42,654 nucleotides of DNA from an uncultured beta proteobacterium (GTDB lineage Bacteria > Pseudomonadota > Gammaproteobacteria > Burkholderiales > SG8-39). Below, in pieces: positions 25,116 through 33,409 of this stretch. A program made the position numbers and the translations under genes. Under the pieces are notes generated by a model. That model made no database searches and had not been told where the DNA came from. It saw only the letters and a program-made list of their open reading frames with translations. Numbering within the stretch: the first letter of the stretch is position 1; every line of letters starts with the position of its first letter. The stretch spans positions 1 to 42,654 of the forward strand of contig CAIYPG010000012.1 of the NCBI GenBank assembly GCA_903928055.1. The letters are read 5' to 3'.

Positions 25116-26507
25116 ATGAACAAGGTCTTCAATTCGGCCAAGGAGGCGGTGAGCGACATCGCCGATGGATCGGCAGTGGCGATCGCGGGCTTCGGCCTGG
25201 GCCACCGGTTCGCCAATGACCTGATCCGCGCATTGCGCGAGCAGGGCACGCGGAACCTGACGCTGGTATGCAATTCCCTGGGAGGTCCCGGGCAGCGGGG
25301 ACAGAGCCTGGTCGAGAACCGTCAGGTCAAGAAACTCATCGTGGCCTTTTCCGCCCGTCCCAACCTGGTGACACCCGCGGAGCAGCAGATCATTGCCGGA
25401 GAACTGGAAGTCGAACTGGTAGGACAAGGCATCATCGTCGAGCGCTGCCGTGCAGGCGGTGCGGGGATCCCGGCGTTCTATTCGCCCACTGGCGCCGAGA
25501 CCGAGCTGGCAGCGGGCAAGGACATTCGACATTTCGACGGGCGTCCGCATGTGCTGGAACATGCCATCAAGCTCGACTACGCGCTGATCAGCGCCTATCG
25601 GGCGGATCGTGCCGGCAACGTGCAGTTCCGCGGCGGCAGCCAGAACCTCAATCCTGCACTGGCCAAGGCAGCGCGCGTCGCCATCGTCGAGGTCAATGAA
25701 ATCGTCGAGATCGGAGAGCTGCCACCGGAGCTCGTGGATCTGCCCGGCATTTTCGTTTCCCGGGTGGTGAAGACAAACCAGGTCGTGGAAATCCAGTCGC
25801 TGAAGCGCTCCGACAAGCGCCGCGAGGCCGCATCGGCGCGGCTCTACAACGGCAAGCCCGCCCTTACGCGCGCAGGCATTGCAAAGAATGCCGCCGCCAT
25901 TCTCAGGGACGGCAGCTATGTGAATCTTGGAACGGGGATTCCGACCCAGGTCTCAAATTTCCTCGAGGGCCGGGGAATCTGGCTGCATTCCGAGAATGGC
26001 ATCCTGGGCTACGGGCCGATGGTGACGGGCGAGGACATCGATCCGGATGTCTACAACGCCGGCGGCCAGTTCGTGTCCCTGGTGCCCGGAGCTTCCTTTT
26101 TCGACAGCGTCACCTCTTTCGAAATGGCGCGCGGCAGCCACATCGACTATGTGATCCTGGGCGCCTATGAAGTCGACCAGCATGCCAACGTGGCCAATTG
26201 GAGTCTGTCCGATGCCAAGCGCGGCGGCATTGGCGGTGCCATGGACCTGGTGGCTGGCAATGCGGAGCTGATCATCACCATGGAGCATTGCGACAGCAAG
26301 GGGCGCCCGAAACTGAAGCGTGAGTGTTGCTATCCGCTGACCGCACGTAACAGGGTCGACTGGGTGGTCACGGACCTTGCCGTCCTGCACCGGGTCGGGA
26401 GTCGCTTCATCCTGGAGGCGGTGGCACCCGGTTTTACCACCGACGAGGTCATTGCCCTGACTGAAATGCCCATAGTTGCGGCCGACCAGGTGAGGCAGAT
26501 GGCGTAG
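25116..26507 (+). CDS. Fused alpha/beta 3-oxoacid CoA-transferase
   Basis: The 463-aa enzyme joins two class I CoA-transferase subunits in one chain. The alpha part (about 1-225) has AVAIAGFGLGHRFANDLI, the RAGGAGIPAFYSPTG loop and YRADRAGNVQFRGGSQN. The beta part (about 245-463) has GSYVNLGTGIPTQVSNFL and the catalytic HSENGILGYGP with Glu293. It moves CoA between an acyl-CoA and a free carboxylic acid, as in succinyl-CoA:3-ketoacid transferases. Most bacterial versions are two genes, so the fusion is less common. ATG 25116 has GGAG 5 bases upstream. It follows the thiolase/DUF35 pair by 97 bases. Confidence 0.9.
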   Translation: MNKVFNSAKEAVSDIADGSAVAIAGFGLGHRFANDLIRALREQGTRNLTLVCNSLGGPGQRGQSLVENRQVKKLIVAFSARPNLVTPAEQQIIAGELEVELVGQGIIVERCRAGGAGIPAFYSPTGAETELAAGKDIRHFDGRPHVLEHAIKLDYALISAYRADRAGNVQFRGGSQNLNPALAKAARVAIVEVNEIVEIGELPPELVDLPGIFVSRVVKTNQVVEIQSLKRSDKRREAASARLYNGKPALTRAGIAKNAAAILRDGSYVNLGTGIPTQVSNFLEGRGIWLHSENGILGYGPMVTGEDIDPDVYNAGGQFVSLVPGASFFDSVTSFEMARGSHIDYVILGAYEVDQHANVANWSLSDAKRGGIGGAMDLVAGNAELIITMEHCDSKGRPKLKRECCYPLTARNRVDWVVTDLAVLHRVGSRFILEAVAPGFTTDEVIALTEMPIVAADQVRQMA

Positions 26508-26578
26508 GTTTCGATTGCGGAAAGCGCAGAGCAGTTCAGGAACGTTCACGACGCAAATACTTGCCTGGGAGAGGTGCG

Positions 26579-27556
26579 ATGAAATTGCCAAACAGTTGCC
26601 TGTTGTTTTCCACAATGATTCTCACATCGGGCGCGGCGTTGGCGCAGGCCCCATCGCCCGCCTTTCCCGCCAAGCCCATCGTTTGGATCCTGCCCAGCTT
26701 GCCAGGCGGTTCAGGCGATGTCTATGTGCGTCTTTATACGCAGGTCATCACGGCCAATACGGGTTGGAAATTCGTGATGGATTACAAGCCTGGTGCGGGC
26801 GCCATCATCGGCACGGCCTATGTTGCCAAGGCCGCGCCGGACGGATATACGCTGTTGCTGGCTGCATCGACCTTTACCTCCACGCCGCTCATGCAGCCCG
26901 ATCTGCCCTACGACACGGTGAATAGCTTTGCTCCGATATCCCTGCTGGGCAATCAGACAAACGCACTTCTGGTGTCTGCCAAATTCCCGGCCAAGAACCT
27001 GAAGGAATACGTGGCCTACGCCAAGGCCAATCCGGGAAAACTGAACTTTGCCAACAATGGCGTTGGCGGCTATGCGCATCTCGTGAGCGCGGCGCTGCAT
27101 CACCAGATGGGCATTACGAGCACCTATATCAACTACAAGGCGGGACCGCAGATCCTCGCCGCCTTGATGTCGGGTGAGGCCGACGCCACCATCACCGGCA
27201 TTGCCGGTTATATGCCCCAGGTCAAGACCGGGAAGCTGCGCCTGATCGGCCTGGCCGGCATCAAGCGCGCGCCCAATCTGCCTGACCTGCCCACCTTGTC
27301 AGAGCAGGGGGCCACGGGCTTCGATTATGCCGGGTGGTTTGGCGTGCTCGCTCCCGCCCGCACGCCGGTCCCGATCATACGGGCCCTCAATGCCGAAATC
27401 GTCAAGGCCACCAAGGATCCTGAACTTCTGGAGAAGCTCTCGCCAGTGACCATCGTGACCTCCAGCACACCCGAGGAATTCAGCGAACTCATCGTGCGGC
27501 AGATTGCCCGCTGGCAACAGCTGGTCAAGGAAACAAACCTCCGCCTGACCGAATAG
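26579..27556 (+). CDS. Bug/TctC-family periplasmic receptor (operon-linked)
   Basis: A 325-aa precursor with a signal peptide (KLPNSCLLFSTMILTSGAALAQ, about 23 residues). Landmarks: FPAKPIVWILPSLPGGSGDV, FVMDYKPGAGAIIGTAYVAKAAPDGYTLLL, YVAYAKANPGKLNFANNGVGGYAHL, TYINYKAGPQILAALMSGEAD and LSEQGATGFDYAGWFGVLAPA. It is clearly diverged from the receptor at 18648. It sits 71 bases after the CoA-transferase on the same strand, so it probably captures the acid that this operon processes. GGGAGAGG precedes the start at 26579. Confidence 0.9.
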   Translation: MKLPNSCLLFSTMILTSGAALAQAPSPAFPAKPIVWILPSLPGGSGDVYVRLYTQVITANTGWKFVMDYKPGAGAIIGTAYVAKAAPDGYTLLLAASTFTSTPLMQPDLPYDTVNSFAPISLLGNQTNALLVSAKFPAKNLKEYVAYAKANPGKLNFANNGVGGYAHLVSAALHHQMGITSTYINYKAGPQILAALMSGEADATITGIAGYMPQVKTGKLRLIGLAGIKRAPNLPDLPTLSEQGATGFDYAGWFGVLAPARTPVPIIRALNAEIVKATKDPELLEKLSPVTIVTSSTPEEFSELIVRQIARWQQLVKETNLRLTE

Positions 27557-27617
27557 GTCCTGCCTTATCAAGCCCGGGTGCTAACGCTGGCGTGTCCCGA
27601 CGGGGAGGGAGCAAAAA

Positions 27618-27666
27618 CTCCCTCTCCAGCAAGCGAAGCAAGCGCGGGAGGGTTGGGGAGGGGGCG
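27618..27666 (+). repeat. Dispersed GC-rich palindromic element, copy A
   Basis: CTCCCTCTCC, a short AAGCGAAGC-type loop region, GCGGGAGGG, then TTGGGGAGGGGGCG. It lies between the Bug gene and the exonuclease III gene. Related copies are at 30710-30757 (inverted), 36648-36688 and 39851-39905. The stem could act as a transcript end signal. Confidence 0.75.
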
Positions 27667-27692
27667 TTTCGAGGGACGACGTCGAATGAAAC

Positions 27693-27758
27693 TCACGCCA
27701 GCGCCACTGGATGATCACGCCAGCGCTGCTTGACGATCACGCCAGCGTGATGCTCACC
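27693..27758. repeat. Three 22-bp tandem units at the exonuclease III 3' end
   Basis: TCACGCCAGCG recurs at 27693, 27715 and 27737, exactly 22 bases apart, each followed by a variable 11-base tail. The third unit contains the stop codon of the exonuclease gene (27737-27739). The copy at 22525 has two such units. Confidence 0.85.
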
Positions 27759-28531
27759 GGGCAGTGGTCGCTGCCCATGACGTCGGCGTGGATCGCGGAG
27801 CCCTTGACGGATTTCTTCAGCGCCTCGGAGACCAGCACGTAATCGATTCTCCACCCGATGTTGCGTTCGCGCGATTTTGCGAAGTGGCTCCACCAGCTGT
27901 AATGGCCGTTGCCCTGCGTGAAGATGCGGAAGGTGTCGACAAAGCCCGCATCGACGAAATTCTGGAAGCCTTCGCGCTCCTCGTCGGTGAAGCCCTTCTT
28001 GCCGCGGTTGGGCTTGGGGTTTGCCAGATCGAGCTCGGTGTGCGCCACGTTCAGGTCGCCGCAGAAGATCACCGGTTTCTTTTTTTCCAGTTGCTTGCAC
28101 CAGGCAAGAAAGGCCGGGTCCCAGTGCCTGTGCCTGAGCGGCAGCCGGCTCAGGTCTTCCTTGGCGTTCGGCGTATACACGGTGACCACGTAGAACTTTT
28201 CGAACTCCGCGGTGATCACGCGGCCCTCGCCGGCGCTGTCGCGCTCCAGCTCGTCGGCGAAGGTGTAGCGCTTGGCAAAACTCTCCGGGTATCCGTTCGT
28301 CACCTTGATCGGCTCCTTCTTCGAGAAGATCGCCGTGCCCGAATAGCCCTTCTTGATCGCCGAATTCCAGTACTCGTGATAGCCCGGCAGATCGATCTCC
28401 ACCTGGCCGCGCTCGGCCTTGGTCTCCTGCAGGCAGAGCACGTCGGGCTTGTGCTCGGCCATGAAGGCCTGGAAGGTGCCTTTTTTCAGCACGGCACGAA
28501 TGCCGTTGACGTTCCACGAAAAGAGTTTCAT
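27737..28531 (-). CDS. xth: Exodeoxyribonuclease III (AP endonuclease)
   Basis: The 264-aa enzyme has the endonuclease/exonuclease/phosphatase fold: KLFSWNVNGIR with Asn7, CLQETK with Glu36, VVTVYTPN, the catalytic FCGDLNVAH, GWRIDYVLVS and the terminal GSDHCPV with the Asp-His pair. It cleaves DNA 5' to abasic sites and removes 3'-blocked ends in base-excision repair. Length is normal for the family. The start at 28531 gives the usual KLFSWN beginning; longer in-frame upstream starts add Arg-rich residues with no family match. Its 3' end lies in a 22-bp tandem repeat, and part of it is duplicated at 22542-22586. Confidence 0.94.
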   Translation of the reverse strand: MKLFSWNVNGIRAVLKKGTFQAFMAEHKPDVLCLQETKAERGQVEIDLPGYHEYWNSAIKKGYSGTAIFSKKEPIKVTNGYPESFAKRYTFADELERDSAGEGRVITAEFEKFYVVTVYTPNAKEDLSRLPLRHRHWDPAFLAWCKQLEKKKPVIFCGDLNVAHTELDLANPKPNRGKKGFTDEEREGFQNFVDAGFVDTFRIFTQGNGHYSWWSHFAKSRERNIGWRIDYVLVSEALKKSVKGSAIHADVMGSDHCPVSITLA

Positions 28532-28774
28532 TTCGATCTCACACGCTGCGCGGTTGAAGGAATCCGGAGTGGCGAATGATACAGGTCGCGCCGCAACCAG
28601 CGCCCGGGCGGCGATTGCCGCTGCATGTTTTGGTGCGCCGGGGCACCAATCGTGGGCGGCACCATGGCTGCAGCAGGGTATTCGACCCTGTATACCAGTC
28701 GTCCGCCTGCGCCGGCGCTGGTTCGATCCTTGCATTGACGGAGGGCTCTCATTGTCATACCCGGATTTGCTTCA

Positions 28775-30622
28775 ATGTCACTCGCACCCGCCTACCTCAG
28801 CCCGTCCAACTCGCCGATCGAACAATATCTCAGGCAACTGCTCGCCAAACATGCCGGACTGGAGGAGGGCGCCGTCGCCGACTACATCCCGGAACTCGCC
28901 AAGGCCGATCCCCGTTCCTTCGGCATCTGCATCGCCACCCGCGACGGCCACATCTACGAAGTGGGCGACACCCGGCAGGCCTTCACGATCCAGTCGATTT
29001 CCAAGGCGCTGACCTACGGCATCGCGCTCGAGGACCATGGCGAGGATTTCGTGCTCGCCAAGGTGGGCGTCGAACCCTCCGGCGACGCGTTCAATGCCAT
29101 CAGCCTGAAGCCGGAGTCGGGCGCGCCGTTCAACCCCATGATCAATGCCGGCGCCATTGCCATCTGCGGCCAGATCAGCCCGGCCGACGGCCAGACCCGC
29201 TCCGAAAAAATCCTCGCGCGCCTGTCGGCCTATGCCGGCCGCACGCTCACGGTGGATGAGGCGGTTTATCTGTCGGAGAGCCAGACCGGCCATCGCAATC
29301 GCGCCATTGGCTGGATGCTGCGCAACTTCGACATCCTCGACCACGAGCCCACCGACATTCTCGAATCGTATTTCCGCCAGTGCGCCATCCAGGTCACCTG
29401 CCGCGATCTGGCCATCATGGGCGCCACGCTTGCCAACCAGGGCCGCAATCCGCTCACGCGCGAGCGCGCCGTCGATCCGGCCTACGTGCACAACGTGCTC
29501 TCGGTGATGTCCACCTGCGGCATGTACGACTATTCGGGCGAGTGGCTGTACCGCGTCGGGCTGCCGGCCAAGAGCGGCGTGGGCGGCGGCATCCTCGCGG
29601 TGCTGCCCGGCCAGCTCGGCATCGGCATCTACTCGCCGCCCCTCGACAGGCAGGGCAACAGCGCGCGCGGCATCAAGGTCTGCGAAGACCTGTCGCGCGA
29701 CCTTGCGCTGCATCTGTTTGCCAACGGCACCGCGCCGCAACCCTCGCTGCGCCTCACCTACGATGGCAGCCAGGTGTCCTCGTGCCGGCGCCGACCCTCC
29801 AGGCTGCAGCAGAAGCTGCGTGCCACCGGGCATCGCATCCGCGTCATCGAGCTGCAGGGCGAACTGATCTTCTCCACCTTCGAGCCGGTGATCCGGCTTG
29901 CCCTGAAGCAGGCGCCCTACTGCGATTTCGTCATCCTCAACCTGCGCTACGTGATGACGATCGATGAAGTTGCGCTGAAGATGATCATCGAGTTGAAGCA
30001 GACCCTCTCCGAACTTGGGCTGCAGATGATGGTCTGCGATGGCGAACAGTTCGCGAAGGTCTTTCAGGAAGCGGGACTTGAGCAGTCGATGCAGTTTGCC
30101 AACGAGGACACGGCGCTCGAGCACTGCGAAAACGAACTGCTGAAAAGGATCGTCGGGCCGGACTGGAACAAGCTCACGCCGGTGTCGCTGAAGGACTGCT
30201 TCCTGCTGTCGGAGCTGGATGCGGAAGAACTCGCCTGGCTCGATGGCGAGATGGGCACGCGCGAATCACCGCAGGGCGATTACCTCATCCATGCCGGCGA
30301 TCCGGGCGACAGCCTCTACCTCCTGGTGGCCGGTTCCGTCGAAGTGCGCCTGCCGGAGACATCCAATCAGGCGGGCAAGCGCATCGATGTGTTCGAGGCG
30401 GGCATGAGCTTCGGCGAAATGGGCCTGCTCGACGGCCTGCCGCGCTCGGCGAATGTCGTGGTGCTCGATGATGCGGTCTGCCGCGTGATCAGCCGGCCGC
30501 TGTTCGAGAGCCTCGATTCGGTCCGCCCGGGCCTGAAGATCAAGCTGCTGAAGCGCCTGTCGTATCTGCTGTCGTACAACCTGCGCAAGTCGAATGACGA
30601 GGTGGCGGCGTACAGGGGGTAG
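28775..30622 (+). CDS. glsA: Glutaminase fused to STAS and cyclic-nucleotide-binding domains
   Basis: The 615-aa protein begins with a complete beta-lactamase-like glutaminase (about 1-310): FTIQSISKAL with nucleophile Ser74 and Lys77, PFNPMINAGAIA, YSGEWLYRVGLPAKSGVGGGI. It hydrolyses glutamine to glutamate and ammonia. A STAS domain follows (about 350-455, VIELQGELIF, DFVILNLRYV), then a cyclic-nucleotide-binding domain (about 472-600) with an intact phosphate-binding cassette, SFGEMGLLDGLPRSANV. Typical bacterial glutaminases of about 310 aa lack these extra domains. Control by cAMP or a similar nucleotide is inferred. The ribosome-binding site is weak. Confidence 0.92.
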   Translation: MSLAPAYLSPSNSPIEQYLRQLLAKHAGLEEGAVADYIPELAKADPRSFGICIATRDGHIYEVGDTRQAFTIQSISKALTYGIALEDHGEDFVLAKVGVEPSGDAFNAISLKPESGAPFNPMINAGAIAICGQISPADGQTRSEKILARLSAYAGRTLTVDEAVYLSESQTGHRNRAIGWMLRNFDILDHEPTDILESYFRQCAIQVTCRDLAIMGATLANQGRNPLTRERAVDPAYVHNVLSVMSTCGMYDYSGEWLYRVGLPAKSGVGGGILAVLPGQLGIGIYSPPLDRQGNSARGIKVCEDLSRDLALHLFANGTAPQPSLRLTYDGSQVSSCRRRPSRLQQKLRATGHRIRVIELQGELIFSTFEPVIRLALKQAPYCDFVILNLRYVMTIDEVALKMIIELKQTLSELGLQMMVCDGEQFAKVFQEAGLEQSMQFANEDTALEHCENELLKRIVGPDWNKLTPVSLKDCFLLSELDAEELAWLDGEMGTRESPQGDYLIHAGDPGDSLYLLVAGSVEVRLPETSNQAGKRIDVFEAGMSFGEMGLLDGLPRSANVVVLDDAVCRVISRPLFESLDSVRPGLKIKLLKRLSYLLSYNLRKSNDEVAAYRG

Positions 30623-30709
30623 GTGCTTCTGTGTGAGGGAAATCTCCCCGCATGCCTGCGGCCCGAATTCCCGGTCTTACTCCCTTTGACCAGGGGGAAA
30701 CCCAAAACA

Positions 30710-30757
30710 CGCCCCCACCCTAACCCTCCCCCGCGCGCTTCGCTTGCAGGGGAGGGG
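30710..30757 (-). repeat. Dispersed GC-rich palindromic element, copy B (inverted)
   Basis: CGCCCCCACCCTAACCCTCC followed by CGCGCGCTTCGCTTG and CAGGGGAGGGG is the reverse complement of copy A at 27618. It lies between the convergent glutaminase and TrpB-like genes, where it could end transcription from either side. Confidence 0.75.
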
Positions 30758-30814
30758 ATGGTGTTTGCAGCTCGCCGCGCCCGCAGGTCTTGGGATGGAT
30801 TTTCGATTTGAGGA

Positions 30815-32182
30815 TCAGGCCGCAACCTTCGGCAGGTGCTTGAGCGAATCGGCAATCGCGGCGGACGGGTAGTCGTAGTCTTCCAGTTTGCCGGCGAGGT
30901 ACTTGTCGTAGGAGGCCATGTCGAAGTGGCCGTGGCCGGTGAGGTTGACGAGGATCACTTTCGCCTCGCCGGTCTTCTTGCAGCGCAGGGCTTCGTCGAT
31001 GGCGGCGCGGATGCCGTGGCAGGACTCGGGCGCCGGGATGATGCCTTCGCTGCGCGCGAACTGCACGCCCGCCTCGAACGTGGCCACCTGCGGCACGGCC
31101 GCCGCGCGGATCAGCTTTTCATGCAGCAGTTGCGACACCAGCGGCGAATCGCCGTGATACCTGAGGCCGCCCGCGTGGATGCCGGGCGGCATGAAGTCGT
31201 GGCCCAGCGTGTACATCTTCATCAGCGGCGTGTAGCCCGAGGCATCGCCGAAATCATAGGCATACGCGCCCTTGGTGAGCGTGGGGCAGGAGCTGGGCTC
31301 CACCGCCACGCAGTCGAGGTTCTCTGCGCGCTTGTCGCCTGCGGCCTTGTCGGCGAGGAACGGAAAGGCGATGCCACCGAAGCTCGATCCGCCGCCACAG
31401 GGCCCGAAGATCGAATCCGGATACAGGCCGATTTTTTCGAACTGCTTTTTCGCCTCCAGGCCGATCACCGTCTGGTGCAGAAGCACGTGGTTGAGCACCG
31501 AGCCCAGCGTGTAGCAGGTGCCCGCCTGTGATGCGGCCTCTTCAACGGCTTCGGAGATGGCGATGCCCAGCGACCCTTCGCTGTTCGGATCTTTCGCCAG
31601 CGCGTCGCGTCCGGCCTGCGTGAGGTTCGTGGGGCTGGCGAACACCTCTGCTCCCCAGGTCTGCATCATCGAGCGGCGGAAGGGCTTCTGCTCGTAGCTC
31701 ACCTTCACCATGTACACGCGCACCGGCAGGCCGAACATCTGCCCGGCAAACGCGATCGAGCTGCCCCACTGGCCCGCACCGGTCTCGGTGGTGAGGCGCT
31801 TGGTGCCGGCCACCTTGTTGAAGTAGGCCTGCGGCACCGCCGAGTTCGGCTTGTGCGAGCCGGCCGGCGACACGCCTTCGTATTTGTAGAAGATCTTTGC
31901 CGGCGTGCCCAGTGCCTCTTCGAGGCGCAGTGCGCGGCACAGCGGCGAGGGCCGCCACAGTGCATAGATCTGGCGCACCTCTTCGGGAATCGCGATCCAG
32001 CGTTCCGCAGACATTTCCTGTTCCAGCAGCGGCATCGGGAAAATCGCCAGCATCTTCTCCGGCGGCACCGGATTGCCATCGGGGCCCAGCGGCGGCGAGG
32101 GCGGATTCTTCAGGTCCGAGACGACGTTGTACCAGTGGGTCGGCATCTCGTCGGGTTCCAGATAGACGCGCAGGGTCTGCAT
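30815..32182 (-). CDS. trpB2: Tryptophan synthase beta-like protein (TrpB2 type)
   Basis: The 455-aa PLP enzyme shows GSHKPNSA with Lys111 as the likely Schiff-base lysine, [12 protein letters not shown], and the phosphate-binding [11 protein letters not shown]. The N-terminal block ([28 protein letters not shown]) and the length of about 455 aa are typical of TrpB2, distinct from TrpB1 of about 400 aa. TrpB2 makes tryptophan from indole and serine and often lacks a TrpA partner; no trpA is adjacent here. AGGAGAAG precedes the start at 32182. An FNR-like site lies 171 bases upstream. Confidence 0.9.
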   Translation of the reverse strand: MQTLRVYLEPDEMPTHWYNVVSDLKNPPSPPLGPDGNPVPPEKMLAIFPMPLLEQEMSAERWIAIPEEVRQIYALWRPSPLCRALRLEEALGTPAKIFYKYEGVSPAGSHKPNSAVPQAYFNKVAGTKRLTTETGAGQWGSSIAFAGQMFGLPVRVYMVKVSYEQKPFRRSMMQTWGAEVFASPTNLTQAGRDALAKDPNSEGSLGIAISEAVEEAASQAGTCYTLGSVLNHVLLHQTVIGLEAKKQFEKIGLYPDSIFGPCGGGSSFGGIAFPFLADKAAGDKRAENLDCVAVEPSSCPTLTKGAYAYDFGDASGYTPLMKMYTLGHDFMPPGIHAGGLRYHGDSPLVSQLLHEKLIRAAAVPQVATFEAGVQFARSEGIIPAPESCHGIRAAIDEALRCKKTGEAKVILVNLTGHGHFDMASYDKYLAGKLEDYDYPSAAIADSLKHLPKVAA

Positions 32183-32247
32183 GGGCTTCTCCTTGTTGTG
32201 TGACCGCTTCAGGGGTGCAGGCGGATCGCGCCGCACGGACCAGTTTT

Positions 32248-32278
32248 CAATTGCTCAATTGCTCAATTGCTCAATTGC
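32248..32278. repeat. CAATTGCT tandem repeat, about 3.9 copies
   Basis: The 8-bp unit CAATTGCT is repeated head to tail, with each CAATTG palindromic. It lies 66 bases upstream of the TrpB2 start on the minus strand. Slippage could change promoter spacing. Confidence 0.85.
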
Positions 32279-32352
32279 CTTGCGTACTTTTCGTTGCTGC
32301 AGGACGCAGAATTCGCAGATTGGTATGTTCGGCGCCGGCTGGCGGGCGCGCT

Positions 32353-32366
32353 TTGACATGAGTCAA
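32353..32366. promoter_or_regulatory. FNR/CRP-type palindrome upstream of TrpB2 and M48
   Basis: TTGAC-ATGA-GTCAA is a perfect 5+4+5 palindrome, one base per half-site from the FNR consensus TTGAT-N4-ATCAA. It shares CTTTGACATG with the site at 34779. It is 171 bases from the TrpB2 start and 252 from the M48 start, further away than most activator sites. Confidence 0.45.
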
Positions 32367-32617
32367 GCCGCGCGCATCCGGCATCACGCTGCAGCAGCGC
32401 CATCCGAACGACGACGAAGCCGCCTGTCAGGGCTGGATGAAAAGGGCGTCTCGTGCTTTCTCCGCCGCCTGAAACGGTTCAGTGCCATTCTGCGACCAAC
32501 CCGGGCATGGAATCTGCTGCTGGTTGGGGGTAACCTGTCCGGGCGGGCGGTTTGTCGAACGGAATTTCGATACTGATCGGGTTTGGGTGCCGAGCAGTCC
32601 TTTGCGAAGGGGTTGCC

Positions 32618-33409
32618 ATGAAGCGCAGATTGTTGGCGATGCTGGTGGTTCTGGCGGGCACGATGATGCCGGCGATGTCCCGCGCACAGGCGCTGCTCGA
32701 TTTCCGCAGCGACCATGCCTTTCCGGAGACGGTCGTGGAGACCGCCGCCGAACGCACCTACCGCCATCGCCTGCTTTCCCTCGCCGGCCAGGGCCTCCTC
32801 GATGAGAATCCGGCGTTGCTGGGCCGCCTGCGCCGCCTCGTCGATGGCCTCGCTGCCGCGGCACGCATCGAGAAGCCCTCGGTGATCCGCTGGGAGATCC
32901 ACACCTGCCGGCATTGCGGCGAGAACGCGTCCTCCATGAGCGGCGGCCGGCTGCTGGTTGGCGAAGAGTTCGTGCTCGAGCCCGCGCTCAGCGACGATGA
33001 ACTGGGCTACCTGCTGGCGCACGAAATGGCCCATGTGCTGGCCGAGCACACCCTTGAATACGCCAGCGCGGCCCGCTACTTCGTGGACAACGGCCGCAAT
33101 CGCCGCTACGAGGACATCCAGAATGAGCTGGATGAAAGCCTGTCGGTGAGCCTGCGCATGTCCGAGGTGTATGCCCAGCAGGAACTGGAGGCGGACTTCA
33201 TCGGCTTCATCCTGGGTGCCCGCGCCGGCCTCGAGCCCGAGGCCATGCTGCGCATGCTGAAGAAGGTGACAGATGACGGCGGCGCGTTTGCGACCATGCA
33301 TCCGCGAAGGGACGAGCGCATCCGGCGCGCCGGGGCGATGCTGCAGATGGGATACCGGATCCAGGAAATCACCGCAGCCAAAGCGCGGTCCGGCCAGTCC
33401 GGTCAGTAA
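32618..33409 (+). CDS. M48-family zinc metalloprotease, secreted or periplasmic
   Basis: The 263-aa precursor has a signal peptide (KRRLLAMLVVLAGTMMPAMSRAQA, about 24 residues). The zinc site is HEMAH (His135, Glu136, His139), with the third ligand in QQELEADFIG near residue 190, the M48 ELEAD motif. It resembles short BepA/LoiP-like periplasmic peptidases that clear misfolded outer-membrane proteins, but lacks a TPR domain. GAAGGGG precedes ATG 32618. Its last 7 bases overlap the end of the convergent MFS gene. Confidence 0.88.
   Translation: MKRRLLAMLVVLAGTMMPAMSRAQALLDFRSDHAFPETVVETAAERTYRHRLLSLAGQGLLDENPALLGRLRRLVDGLAAAARIEKPSVIRWEIHTCRHCGENASSMSGGRLLVGEEFVLEPALSDDELGYLLAHEMAHVLAEHTLEYASAARYFVDNGRNRRYEDIQNELDESLSVSLRMSEVYAQQELEADFIGFILGARAGLEPEAMLRMLKKVTDDGGAFATMHPRRDERIRRAGAMLQMGYRIQEITAAKARSGQSGQ

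Larger units (their letters stand above)
32183..32617. other. Divergent intergenic region between the TrpB2 and M48 genes
   Basis: This 435-base gap carries an 8-bp tandem repeat (32248-32278) and an FNR-type palindrome (32353-32366). The right part, up to the M48 start, shows no gene-like signal. The promoters of both flanking genes should lie here. Confidence 0.5.

Noticed and set aside
27618..27758. The repeats near 27.7 kb as a CRISPR array
   Set aside because: The units are contiguous 22-bp tandem repeats with 11-bp variable parts, no spacers of normal length and no cas genes.
28778..30124. A 448-codon minus-strand frame over the glutaminase gene
   Set aside because: The glutaminase, STAS and nucleotide-binding motifs are all on the plus strand.
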